DNA of 64,000 bases, taken from positions 7,283,671-7,347,670 of the forward strand of contig CM025854.1 in assembly GCA_003952965.2 (NCBI GenBank). Direction: 5' to 3'. A program made the position numbers and the translations under genes. This document shows positions 12,240-22,491 of this stretch, in pieces (position 1 is the stretch's first letter; every line of letters starts with the position of its first letter). The notes under the pieces were generated by a model. That model saw only the letters and a program-made list of their open reading frames with translations, did not search any database and had not been told where the DNA came from. Source of the DNA: Morella rubra. Its lineage: Eukaryota; Streptophyta; Magnoliopsida; Fagales; Myricaceae.

Positions 12240-13961
12240 CTCGTGTCTCCCCGGTCCCAGGATGCTTCTAAACAACCGCATGAGTTTGAGAAGATCGAAG
12301 TACAATTGCAAGTATATACACCTCTGTGAGCATCAGAAAAATGAGGTAGATTGTGAGGACATGTAGATAACACGGCGTGACAGAGAAGGGGGAAAACATA
12401 AAGTGCCAGGACTCTCCCCCTAAGTCTTGTATTATGATGAAATCCAAACTCCTCTGTAACCATGATCCTGCATTTGTATGGAACAGAGGAGGAAATTTGT
12501 TTACGTGTGAACTCAAATATATCTATGATAGCTTATTTGTTTATTTGAAGTTCAGTTAATGTCCAAGGAACCCAATGCGTCAGATAATGAGTCATATAAA
12601 TTACATGCTCCGATATAGATAGAAGTGAGACCAGGGAATCGGCATGTTTTGGGTGTTAGTGGCTGTTTCAAGGGGAGTCTATTCTAGGATATGAACAAAT
12701 GCAAATTACATGTTAATGATGGTGATCGTGATGGGCCCTCTCGATTAAATCCATCTACATTCTACTGTATTTGGTGGTCAGGATGGCTGTACGAAAATGC
12801 CACAGTTTTAGTCAAAAAGCTTTCTGAAACATGAGATTCGAAAATTTATTCAGAAGAATAGGAAAGGAGGCAGGTTACTAACTCCCAACCATGGACGCAG
12901 GTAGCTTCCTGAAACATGCAGATTTTCTTAATTTATCAAACAGAAGCCTAGAAAGGGGATTTTCTGTCTGTGTAGCTAAAAAAGAGAGAACAATGGTGCA
13001 TTAACTGATGGGTGCAATAAATTTTTCTCGTTACCAGAAAAGAAAAAACAGATAGAAGAAACAACTTTTGATAGATAATTCACACTATAAGAATCCAAAT
13101 TTAATAGACCTCTTAATAGAACCACATATCTTCCCTTGCTAAAGTAGTTTAAAATGGACTGTCGTGCTGAGCATACTTTTCATTAAAAAAGCAAGGACAG
13201 AGTGAAGAGGGTCCAAACTAGGTTTAGCAATACTAAAGGTTCTCTCTTTTTAAGAAAAGTTATTGAATTTATAAAAAAATTTCGGCTAAACATCAAAATC
13301 TAAAAATTCTTTCACATACCTCAATGAAATTCAATTTCAAATCCCTAGAAAACACAATCTTCTATCAAAAATAAAAAAAACTTCTTCAACTCCTCTTCTC
13401 TATAATTTTTCACAAACTCTAAAAAAACTCCATATTCTACCAAATAACCTTTCAAATTTTCTAGTAACTTTTCACCGACTCCAAAAAAGAAATGTCACCT
13501 AAAAATTTGAAATATAAAATTTTTTCACACCCCGAGCAAGGCTTAGGGGCAAGGAAAGACCCTGTCTCGGTTCACATAATCTGCTAAAGCTGACCCCGCA
13601 AAGCTCTAAAAAATCAAACAGTTTTATATTGGTGTGGTAGTAGTGGTTTTAAGAGCAAGCTTTCCAAAATTTATCTCCACCTTCAAAAGCATTTTCGCTT
13701 CCCAATGATACATTTCCAACTTTGTACCTGTTAATCAGCATCTAAGTTCTTTTTTTTGGGGTAATTAGCATATAAGTTCTTTAACACAATACAAATGATT
13801 GCTTTTTTTTTTTGCCCCCTTTTCAATTCTTGTTTATGTTACTTACATGTCTTTTTTAGTAAGGAGAGAAATCTATTATCTATTGTGCACTAAATTCGGA
13901 CAGACCTAACTCAACTTGATCACGCTTGATGGACTTAACATCACTATAAACCTCAAACATG
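12240..13961. other. intergenic, no gene seen
   Basis: Includes the 3' UTR of the L18a-like gene (up to roughly 12,600) and then AT-rich DNA. The stretch 13,250-13,520 is rich in short A and T runs and may be an old MITE, but I found no defined ends. No coding content was recognised. Confidence 0.4.
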
Positions 13962-13969
13962 TACATTGA

Positions 13970-14500
13970 CCCCTCACCACTAGGGTTATTCATTGTTGAA
14001 CTGAAATCGACCGAGCCCAATAGGTATGCCCCGATTTTCATAGGGGCTGGTTTGGCTGTCAACCAAACTCCCTTGAAAAATAAGGGGGTTGGTTCGGGAC
14101 TAGGTTTAAGGGGTTCGGCCATGAAAATTGAATTAAACTGGCCCCTAAATAAATAAATAAATTTATTTTTATTTTTGATAATATTTAGAGAGTAAGACGA
14201 CACGGTTTCGACTCACCTTCCAGTTTGATTTTTCTGTCGTCTCTCCGGCGAAGATATTAATCCTTTTGTCTTGAGTCACGACATCTCTCTTCCATTTGCG
14301 ATTTGCTCTCCCTCAGTTCACTGTCACAGGGTCTTTCGACTCTTTCCCATTTGCGATTGATTTGGTCTCTCCCTCTCCGTTATCTCAGTGACTCAGTCTC
14401 TCACATTTGTTATTTGTTTCTCACATTTTTATTTGTTTTGTAGATGGTATCCTAGAGTTTGATTCGGCCAAAAATTGAAGATTTTCTAGATTGCATCATT
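13970..14500. mobile_element. possible hAT-like transposon remnant (left part)
   Basis: Starting at TAGGGTTATTCAT there is the 'ggttcgg/ctggtttgg' composition seen near the ends of many plant hAT elements, followed by 'acgacacggtttcg' and a TC-rich leader-like stretch. I could not find a matching right end, and no transposase frame is present. It is treated as a fragment. Confidence 0.3.
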
Positions 14501-14536
14501 GGAGCTTGGATTCCGAGGTATTCTTGTGAATCTGTG

Positions 14537-14810
14537 GCTTGCTTGATTGTTTAATTAGTAGCCTTGAATGATGCAATTGATTTGATTTTTGCAATTGATT
14601 TAGAATTAGGATTTCAGATAGTTAGAGAATTAAGGATTTCTGATTGCTTGCTTAAATGATGCAATTACTTGGATTTCGATGCATTCCTAGATATGCTTGC
14701 TTGATTTAGTAAATTAGTAGCCTTGAATGATGCACCTAGTTTGATTTTTGCAATTGATTTATAATTATGGGTTTCGGACAGGTACAGAATTAAGGGTTTT
14801 GATTTTTGAA
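14537..14810. repeat. two-unit imperfect tandem repeat, period about 156 bp
   Basis: The phrase gcttgcttgatt...attagtagccttgaatgatgca followed by tttgatttttgcaattgattta occurs at 14537-14650 and again at 14693-14805. The copies have diverged by substitutions and small gaps. No coding role is visible. Confidence 0.65.
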
Positions 14811-15469
14811 ATTGCTTATTTTTTTTATCTTTTAATTGCTTCAATTGCAATCTGGCTGAACCTAGGGACACTTGTCTAGATGGAATGTTGTGGATTTGGC
14901 CTTTATTTTAGTGTTTTGTAGGATTATGTTATTATTTGAAGCATAGTTTTTAAGATCTGTTTTTGCTTATGTTGTTGCTGTTGTCTTAGAAAGGAGAATG
15001 ATGCTGAAAATGTGATGAATTAGGTTATGTGATTGAACTGTTTGTTTTGTCTTTTTTAATTGCTTCAATTGCAATATAGATTAATCTAGAATGACGTGTT
15101 CTTTCTCGTTTTGAAAAATATTGGTTTTGAGCTTGGACCATTTGGTAATATGATTTTGAGCTTGACTATTTGGCAATCTAGTTTTGAATTTGGTCATTTG
15201 TTTGTGGCTGATTTGCATTGTTTCGATTTTTTTTTTTTTTCATGTGCTTTGGGGTCTAACCTCCTAATTTGTGAATGGTTGTGATTTTAATGTGAGTAGA
15301 CATGATTGGGAAGTCCGCAAAGCACCTGGTTGAAGATTGAAGCACATATAAACCCTTTTCCTTGTTTGCCTTTAATTTTTCTATTTTATTGATTTGCTGA
15401 AGGTTGCTCGATCGGTTTGTAAAAAGTTAGTGAATTTTTTTAAAGATATTTATAAAAATTATTTTTTTA

Positions 15470-15710
15470 GGGATAAATGTAAAATCAGTTCTTGTGATAT
15501 ATGCGAAAATTGAATTAGTTTCTGTGATAACAAAAGCATAAAATTAGTCCTTCTGATTTTACTTTCGTTTATCGTTAATCCCTTTACTAGGGACTAATTT
15601 TATATTTTTGTGAGATCAAATGGACTAATTTTATGCTTTTGATATTACGAGGACTAATTCAATTTTCAGGTATATCAAAGGGACCAATTTTGTATTTATT
15701 TTTTTAAAAG
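15470..15710. mobile_element. foldback MITE
   Basis: The left arm (about 15478-15560, containing aaaattgaattagt and aaaagcataaaattagtcc) is the reverse complement of the right arm (about 15610-15700, containing ggactaattttatgctttt and ggactaattcaatttt). Long imperfect inverted arms around a short centre with no coding capacity are typical of foldback or Mutator-like MITEs. Exact ends and target-site duplication were not determined. Confidence 0.6.
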
Positions 15711-16071
15711 ATATTTATAAAAATTAATTTTTATTGAAAGTTATAAAAAGATACAGTGAGATATAATTTTATAAAAAAAATTAACAAAAAAATATTAAAG
15801 TTCGGTGAAAAAGTATGGAAAAAGAAGATTTAATATATATATATTAATGTTTTATGTTGCATATGGATGATTGCTTATGCGATGCCTAGAATTTGAATGT
15901 TTTATGTTGCATAAGTTTTCAATTTAGAGCTTCAGTGAATGCTGGCCGAATTTGAGCTGCAATTAGGCATTACAACTGATTTTTTTGATTAGCCCAAGCC
16001 CTCGACAATTTGAGTTGCAATTACACTTTAGAATCTGGCTTTTTGAATGGCCCAAGGCCTCAGGAATTTGT

Positions 16072-16079
16072 GTTGCACT
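16072..16079. repeat. 8-bp target-site duplication, left copy
   Basis: GTTGCACT, identical to 16590-16597, directly flanking the hAT-like element between them. Confidence 0.75.
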
Positions 16080-16589
16080 TAGGGCTGAATAAAATCGGAC
16101 TGCAGACTGAATCGAACCACAAAACCAGATCAGACTGGACTGGATTTGTAGTCTTAGTGGTACAAATCCGGATCGGATCGGATCGGATTTGGAAAACCGA
16201 TTATATCCGGTCTAGGCCTTTTGAAAAATGATCTGGACCAGATTAGACAGATTTATTAATATAAATAATAATATATTTTTTAATTTTTTTGTACAAATTT
16301 TAAACTTTTACCCTAAAATTATTTGTCTAGTTAGTATTTTTTGTGGATTTTTTCATTCATTCATTCTCTGCCATATGAGATTAGAGTGTTAGAAATGTTA
16401 TGCAAACCACATTTAGGAAAAAAAAAAAAAAAAGTCTAGACCACTTATAAGTGGTCCAATTCGGAACGTTTTGGACCGAATTAGACATAAATGGTCTGGT
16501 CTAGTCTTTCAATTTAAGCACAACCGAAAATTCGATCCGATCAGATTCCAGCCTAAAAATCAAACTGAATTTCCAGTTGTGCAGCTCTA
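16080..16589. mobile_element. non-autonomous hAT element, 510 bp
   Basis: The left end TAGGGCTG and right end CAGCTCTA form short terminal inverted repeats (7 of 8 complementary). The element is bordered by an exact 8-bp direct repeat, GTTGCACT, the target-site length of the hAT superfamily. The interior is rich in ggatcgg/ccgatcc-type subterminal motifs and encodes nothing recognisable, so it depended on a transposase elsewhere. The intact duplication suggests a not very old insertion. Confidence 0.78.
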
Positions 16590-16597
16590 GTTGCACT
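16590..16597. repeat. 8-bp target-site duplication, right copy
   Basis: GTTGCACT, identical to 16072-16079. It flanks the right end of the hAT-like element. Confidence 0.75.
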
Positions 16598-17690
16598 TAT
16601 GCTTTAAAATCTGGTTTATTGAATGACCCATGCCCTCAAATAATTGTAAAAATAGACTGTACATCATGGATCCATTTAAAAATTATTTTGGGGCCCAAAT
16701 GAACAACAAATAACCAAAAAAAAAAAAGTTATGGGCCCAAATAATAGAATTGGAAAATTTGGCCATTTGAAGGCTCAAACTGATCGAGCACCAAATCTAG
16801 TCGGTTCGGTCAGATTTGTGCTCCCTCAATTTGGGGGTCAGTCCATAAAATGGACGAACCGACCACCTCGACTCAATGGTCGGTTTGGGGTGAAAACTAA
16901 ACCAATATGTAGTAACTCCTCCATACTCAATACGCTTACATGTCTCTTTATTATAGTTATATTTCTTCTAAACACTAACAGTCACTATCTTTGTTTTATT
17001 ATTTTAAAAGTGTTTTTTGATTTGAAAAACATTTTCTAATCTAAACATGATTTTTTTACACAAAAAAAATTAAATCTGCAAAATTTGTTTTATCTAATCC
17101 TTAATTTCTATATAAAAAAAATAAAAAATAACTTTTACAAGAATTCATAAAAACTCCACTTACAAAAATTCTCTTTTCAAATATTTTTTAAGGGTAAATA
17201 CAAAATTAATTTTTTTAATCTCACAAAGATATAAAATTAATCTTCACAATTTTTCACAAAAATATAAAATTAGTCTTCATGACTGTATAAAAGTATAAAA
17301 TCGGTCCCTCCGTAGAAGAATCAACAATAAATAAAAATGAGACTAAATAGACTAAATTTATACTTTTGTTATAATGATAACTAATTCGATTTTTATTTAT
17401 ATCACAAACTGATTTTACATTTATCTTTTTTTTTAATCTCATATTTTAAAAACTTCCTCTTTCAAAACATTTTTTCGTGTCACCGTTATTACATATACTT
17501 CGAAACATATTTTTAAATTTTTTTCTTTAACATTAAAAAAATAATTTTAAAAACACAAAACAAACACAGTGGGATCTGGGTGCAGTGCGTCTGCGGATTA
17601 CCTTCCTACGTTGGTAAGTCGTCGTAATCATGAAAAACTTTCCGGTCTTGCGAAGAACGACATCTGAACATCCTTTTGTTTTTCAGAAGA
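16598..17690. other. intergenic; second foldback MITE near 17,195-17,425
   Basis: No gene is seen. Between about 17,195 and 17,425 there is another inverted-repeat element with the same vocabulary as the MITE at 15,470 (aaatataaaattagtctt on the left, gactaaatttatacttttg and aactaattcgattttt on the right). It is probably the same family but more diverged. The stretch 16,730-16,900 has hAT-like 'ggtcggtt' composition without definable ends. Confidence 0.45.
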
Positions 17691-17695
17691 ACATC

Positions 17696-17820
17696 GCGAC
17701 GTCGTACTCTCCTTTTGAATTCCGTTTCGAACGTTTTTTGAACAAGATGGCAAAGATGACGTAACGACGTCGTGTTCTCTCCTTTTTTTTTTTTTGAACC
17801 TACGCGACGTCGTACTCTCT
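17696..17820 (+). promoter_or_regulatory. three GACGTC-centred repeats upstream of the LYAR-type gene
   Basis: The sequence cgACGTCGT followed by a CTCTC-type tail occurs three times, at about 17696-17716, 17764-17785 and 17803-17820. Each core (GACGTC) is a palindrome with an ACGT centre, the kind of site bound by plant bZIP factors. The third copy ends about 113 bases before the start codon. The repeats are seen directly; promoter function is an inference. Part of the array may lie in the 5' UTR. Confidence 0.45.
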
Positions 17821-17838
17821 TTGGTTGAAGAGGAGCAA

Positions 17839-17847
17839 AAACCCTAA
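17839..17847 (+). promoter_or_regulatory. telo-box AAACCCTAA
   Basis: An exact AAACCCTAA lies 87 bases upstream of the LYAR-type start codon. Telo-boxes are frequent in promoters and leaders of plant ribosome-biogenesis and translation genes, which suits a nucleolar LYAR-type protein. A single 9-base match could be chance. Confidence 0.35.
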
Positions 17848-17933
17848 CTTTGTCTTAAACCCCGAATCATTTCCTCCGGTTGCAGAGCTCCTCGTCCAAG
17901 TCTGTTTGTTGCAGTTAACGCTCAGACGGAGTG

Positions 17934-20509
17934 ATGGTGTGGTTTCAATGCGAGGATTGCGGTGAGGACCTAAAGAAGCCGAAGCTCCCCAACCACTTCA
18001 GGATTTGTTCTGCTAGCAAGGTCTTACCTTATATTTCCTTGTTTTCGAAACCCTAGTGCCCTCATGGTCTGCTTGGTTGCCAGGAAAAAGTAAGAACTGG
18101 AATATATGATTCGAATAACTTTATGACGCCACGGAAAGACAAACCTCCAAGTAATTCCTACCATTTGTAGCCGAACAAATTCTACAGAATCCCTGTTCTT
18201 CTTTACGTACTTTTTCAGCAACCAAACAGGGGGGTTTCTCTATTGTTCTTTGAATTGAAATTCCGTATTTTTTTTTAGCTATTCGTGGTTCAACGTGCAG
18301 TTTTCGTGCATTGATTGCGGACTAACATTCGGGCAGCAGAGCGTTCAGGGTCACACGCAGTGTATCACTGAGGCGGTGCGTGTCTCATTTCTTCATTTTA
18401 GTAAACTTTAATTCAAGAATGGCCTTATTTGGGAGTGGCGTAATGGGTTGAGTCATTCAGAATCATGGATTATTGGTTCCTGTTAAATGAAATGGTATGA
18501 AGTTTTTAATGGCTAGCTTTTGCTGCTCCATATCTGTGGTTCTCACCAAATTTCTTTGAGACTGTGAACAGCTTGTTCTCGAGGTGGGTTCTGTGTTGGA
18601 ATTTGTGCCATTAGTCCTACAATGCTAAGTGCTTGAATGTCTGATGTGATCTTTGAGCAGAAGATTATTGCGTCAACCATATGGATATTTGGGGCTGTAT
18701 CTCCTTTTAGTGTTAGGCAAGAATCGAGTTTCTATTTTTCCAGCTACTGTTATCATATTTTTTTGTCAACTGGGATATATGCTGTGATGTATTTTTGGTG
18801 CATCTGGGTGGTTAAAATCATTTGCTTGTATTTGTTTTCAGGAGAAATATGGTCCTAAGGGCCAAGGGAAAGCTTCAAATGGCCCAACTCCCAAGCCCAA
18901 CAAGGATTCTAAGCCAAAAGCTGATGTTGATATAAATGTTGGTTTATCTGACCGTCCGCCATGGTTTTGTAGGTATATTTTTATTTTTTTGGCCTTGTGA
19001 GCGTGATTCTATAATCATCAAATTGGGAAGATGGTGTGAAAAAGAAAATGCCATTGCCATTGAGATTTCCCCCACCTAAACATAAAGGAAAAGAAAAGGA
19101 AAAAAATCTGCTCCACTTCTTGGACCTAAGTTTAAAGGTTTTATCGAATAACCATGATTGTGGTATGAACCTGGGGTTTTAGTCAATTCATATGTTTGAT
19201 TTTGGATTCTGTTCTTGTTTCTGCTCAAAACTAATTAAAAATGATAAAAAAAGAAGAAGAGAGAGAGATTATTGTAACAACTAAGTTTAGATGTATTTGG
19301 AAGTATTTGCAAATTCCCTTGCAACTCAACAGGTGACTTGAGGTTACTTATTATGATTGGATCTGAGTTTTTGTTCACTTCATACCTTTTTGATTTGTCA
19401 GTCTCTGCAACACTAATGCTACTAGCAAGCAAACCCTGCTTCTCCATGCCGAAGGGAAGAAGCACAGAGCAAAAGCCCGAGCTTTCCATGTAGCAAAACA
19501 ACCACCTAAGCAGACAGAAGAAGCCGCTCCTGAGTCAAAAATTCCTAGTGGAGACACTGGAAATGATGAATCGATTGTGAATGAAAATGCAAAGCAACCA
19601 AAATTGCAAGATCCACCTAAAGCTGATGCTGAGCATAACAACTCAAAAGCAGACACAGGAACTCCACCATCTAAGAAAAAGAGAAAACTTGATGCATCTG
19701 TGAATGATATTTCAAGGAAAAAGACTAAGGATGACAATTCAGGAGAACTGGGCAATGGTGAAGTGATTCATGGTAAAAAAGCAGAAGCAGAGGAAACAAC
19801 GACTCGATTGAAGTTGGCAGAATCTAGCTCCATTAAAGAAGATACCGGAAAGATAATTAAGTGGAAGAAGTTGATCACGTCAGCCTTGAAGTTGGTATGT
19901 GTCTTGAAGAAGATTGCTCTTTATATTTTGTTTTCATTAGTTTTCAATCTGCACATAATCGTTCTCATTTGCTCATTTACGTATTTCTGCTTTTCTCTTT
20001 TGGTTGTATATTCCCTTTAAGCTACATGGATTGAATTTGTAGTTGTGATATAAAACCTCGACAGCATGAAAAAGACAACCACTTCCTGTTTCCATGTGCT
20101 GAAACTAAGATAAAGCATAATGTAGAGCACTTCTTTATAATAACAGACTTCTGATATTACCTTTCTGCTCTTTATCAAGTACATGCTTAGATGTGTTGTT
20201 TATCTTGTGCTGGGAAGCAGTCTCCTGATGGAGTTCTAAAGATGAAGAGACTGAGAAAACTTGTTCTCAAGACCGTTCGAGAATCCGGCATAACAGAAGA
20301 TGAAACCAAACTCGGTGATATGCTGGAGCACAAGGTCAGCCGCCATTTAATAGACAGTGCTTTCTGTTTATTTATGTTATATTTTACGTAGGAGATGAGC
20401 CTTGACAAGGCCCTAATAATTTCATGATTATCTTGCTTGATACCAGATAAATTCAAGCTCCCGATTCAGAGTAGAGAACAAGTGCATCCGTCTGGTGGCC
20501 AAAAACTGA
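17934..20509 (+). CDS. LYAR-type C2HC zinc-finger protein (UBP1-associated protein 1C-like)
   Basis: Six exons with GT-AG borders (17934-18020, 18301-18375, 18842-18972, 19402-19894, 20221-20334, 20447-20509) give 963 bases, 320 aa, all in phase. The N terminus has two LYAR zinc fingers: C6-C9-H21-C25 and C32-C35-H47-C50, followed by [10 protein letters not shown] third, U1/matrin-type C2H2 finger uses C97-C100-H113-H119. The middle is charged, lysine-rich and low in complexity (KKKRKL-type nuclear signals). The C terminus ends in [20 protein letters not shown], preceded by a helix with [13 protein letters not shown], which matches the conserved LYAR tail. Animal LYAR is a nucleolar cell-growth regulator that binds nucleic acid; the plant members are little studied, so nuclear or nucleolar RNA-related work is an inference. 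Confidence 0.9.
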
Positions 20510-22491
20510 ATCACCTTTTTGAAGCAGCACAGAAACGACTTCCAAGAATCTTGTGGCGTAATTTATCCAGTACAGCTTTGGCAGGCATTTGCTCATCTGT
20601 CATTTATTCAAGACTGAAGCTTAGCTGGTCCTCATTTGATGCGTGGATTCCATTTCAGGGTCTAGGCGAAAATTTTTGTTTTCAACCTCCTCTGCTCAAA
20701 AATTTCAGAAAGAAATATAGTTTTGATCTTATTCTTGTCAGGTTAAAAAATGACACTGTTCTATTGTATTTGATGCAATCTATTAGTTATGACTAAGAGG
20801 GTAGGCTTTGTTAAATTATAACAATAATTACCGATGATAACCCTGCCCTCGTGGCTATGAGCAGTTTATGAGTATGATTGAGTTTTTGACTGATTGTTTT
20901 TTCTTCCTTTTTTTTTTTTGGGTGAAAATGATTATGTTTGATTTATTCCGAGGAGAGCAGGTGATGATTTAAATGCAAAATTTCTATTCTCACTTGATAG
21001 TTAAAGAAAAGGTAGAACAGGCTGTCCACCCGACGCCTGCTGTTGGAAAGGCTTAATAAGAAAACTTCGGTAGCCAGTGGCTGTCCTTTCCCAAGCTGTC
21101 TTTTTTAGTCTACAACTTGTTTGTTACAAGTCCCCACTCGAAGTTGCAATCCTCCACAAAAACTCATCAACGCCAAGCGTTGTTGATGCGCGTACTAATC
21201 ACGAAGCAAACCTCATACGCAAACTGCTATCTTAATTCCCCAATGGATCATGAAGTTAAGCATCAGACAACGTCCTTCAGAAAGCAAGGTGGGGGGAAAC
21301 CATTGGATCCCCACTGTTCTTGAATTGTGCCATAAAGAGTACGTGTGGGGGATAGGGAATGATTTAAAGTGCTACGCTTCAAATTATATCTTTTTCCACG
21401 AAACGGTTGGTACTACTCTGCCTATGATTTTCAAGGAGGGGGAGCGGTAGGTTTCACGCCCGAGCTGGCTTTTTTTCCCCAAAAAATTTCCTCCACGAAA
21501 AGGGCTGGTTTAAGAAAAGGTTTGGTGCTATTTCTGTAAAAGGTCGTTTTACCGATTTACTTTTGATGCCAAGGGTGTGCTCAATAATGCATTAACTCCA
21601 TGATTTCTTGCAACTTTCAGCATTCCCAGTTATTTGGGCTTTAGAGGGATGTTTCCTTTTTTCAGTAATATTTTGGGTGCAAGTTAAAAGCTGGTCTGGT
21701 TTTCCTTTCTTAGCTCATCCCAAGTTTGGAATTTTGGTTGGGAGATATCTCATCCAAACTCAATCGTTTTTGCCACTTTAGCCACGGATTAAGAAATATA
21801 ATTAAGAAGATAATGGTGGCTGGGAGCCCTTAAAACCAATGCTAGCTGCAGAGGTCGACATCAAAAGGTGGCTGTAGATATTAATAGCTGCCGACGGTAA
21901 AAGGAAAGAAGTTGTTTCCCCCTACTTTTTGACATAGTGGACCGTGGTGCCGCTTAAAGACGTGCTCTTCAAATTCTCTGTTGATAAGCTTTATTGGATT
22001 TGAATCATTACAGCCACGCTCCAATAATTCAAGCAAGAAAGAAAGGGTCCTGGTTCGAGAACAGCACACTGTACTTGCTCTGTCATATGAGCTACACGTG
22101 GCCTTAGCTTGGAAAATCAACAACTGGTTCTGTCGTTTTGCTAATTCATACAAATAACAACTCCAAGAGATATTTGCAAATTCCAAGTTCAAACGAAGAG
22201 TCACGTCTCATAAACCAAACCACATATGCTTCTTTGTGTAGTGTTGGTTTGGTTGCCCAAATCGAACTCAAATCCAACCAAAGGGTATCGGATGGGAAAA
22301 CTGTCGTGAAAGTGCAGCCATGCCATTTGGTAACGGAACAACCAAATACACTAAAACGTGCACCATTTTATTTTAGCTTGGGTAGTATTTTAGAGGAATA
22401 TATTTGTCTCTGTCAGTGTCTGTCTTCCAAAGCTGGTTTCCGAAACCCCACAGGCCACACCCCTTTCTCTGCAAGCAAAACCAAACAGCGA
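20510..22491. other. 3' UTR of LYAR-type gene and promoter of the proline-rich gene
   Basis: No gene is seen between the LYAR-type stop and the next start. The first few hundred bases should be its 3' UTR. The frame upstream of 22,492 stays open back to 22,138 but has no ATG before 22,492 and no family similarity, so it is probably leader. Confidence 0.5.

Noticed and set aside
13250-13520. Another MITE in AT-rich DNA
   Set aside because: Only low-complexity A/T similarity; no inverted arms or ends could be shown.
22138-22491. Upstream extension of the proline-rich protein frame
   Set aside because: The frame is open but begins without an ATG, lacks family similarity and has lower coding character. 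The ATG at 22,492 starts the recognisable protein.
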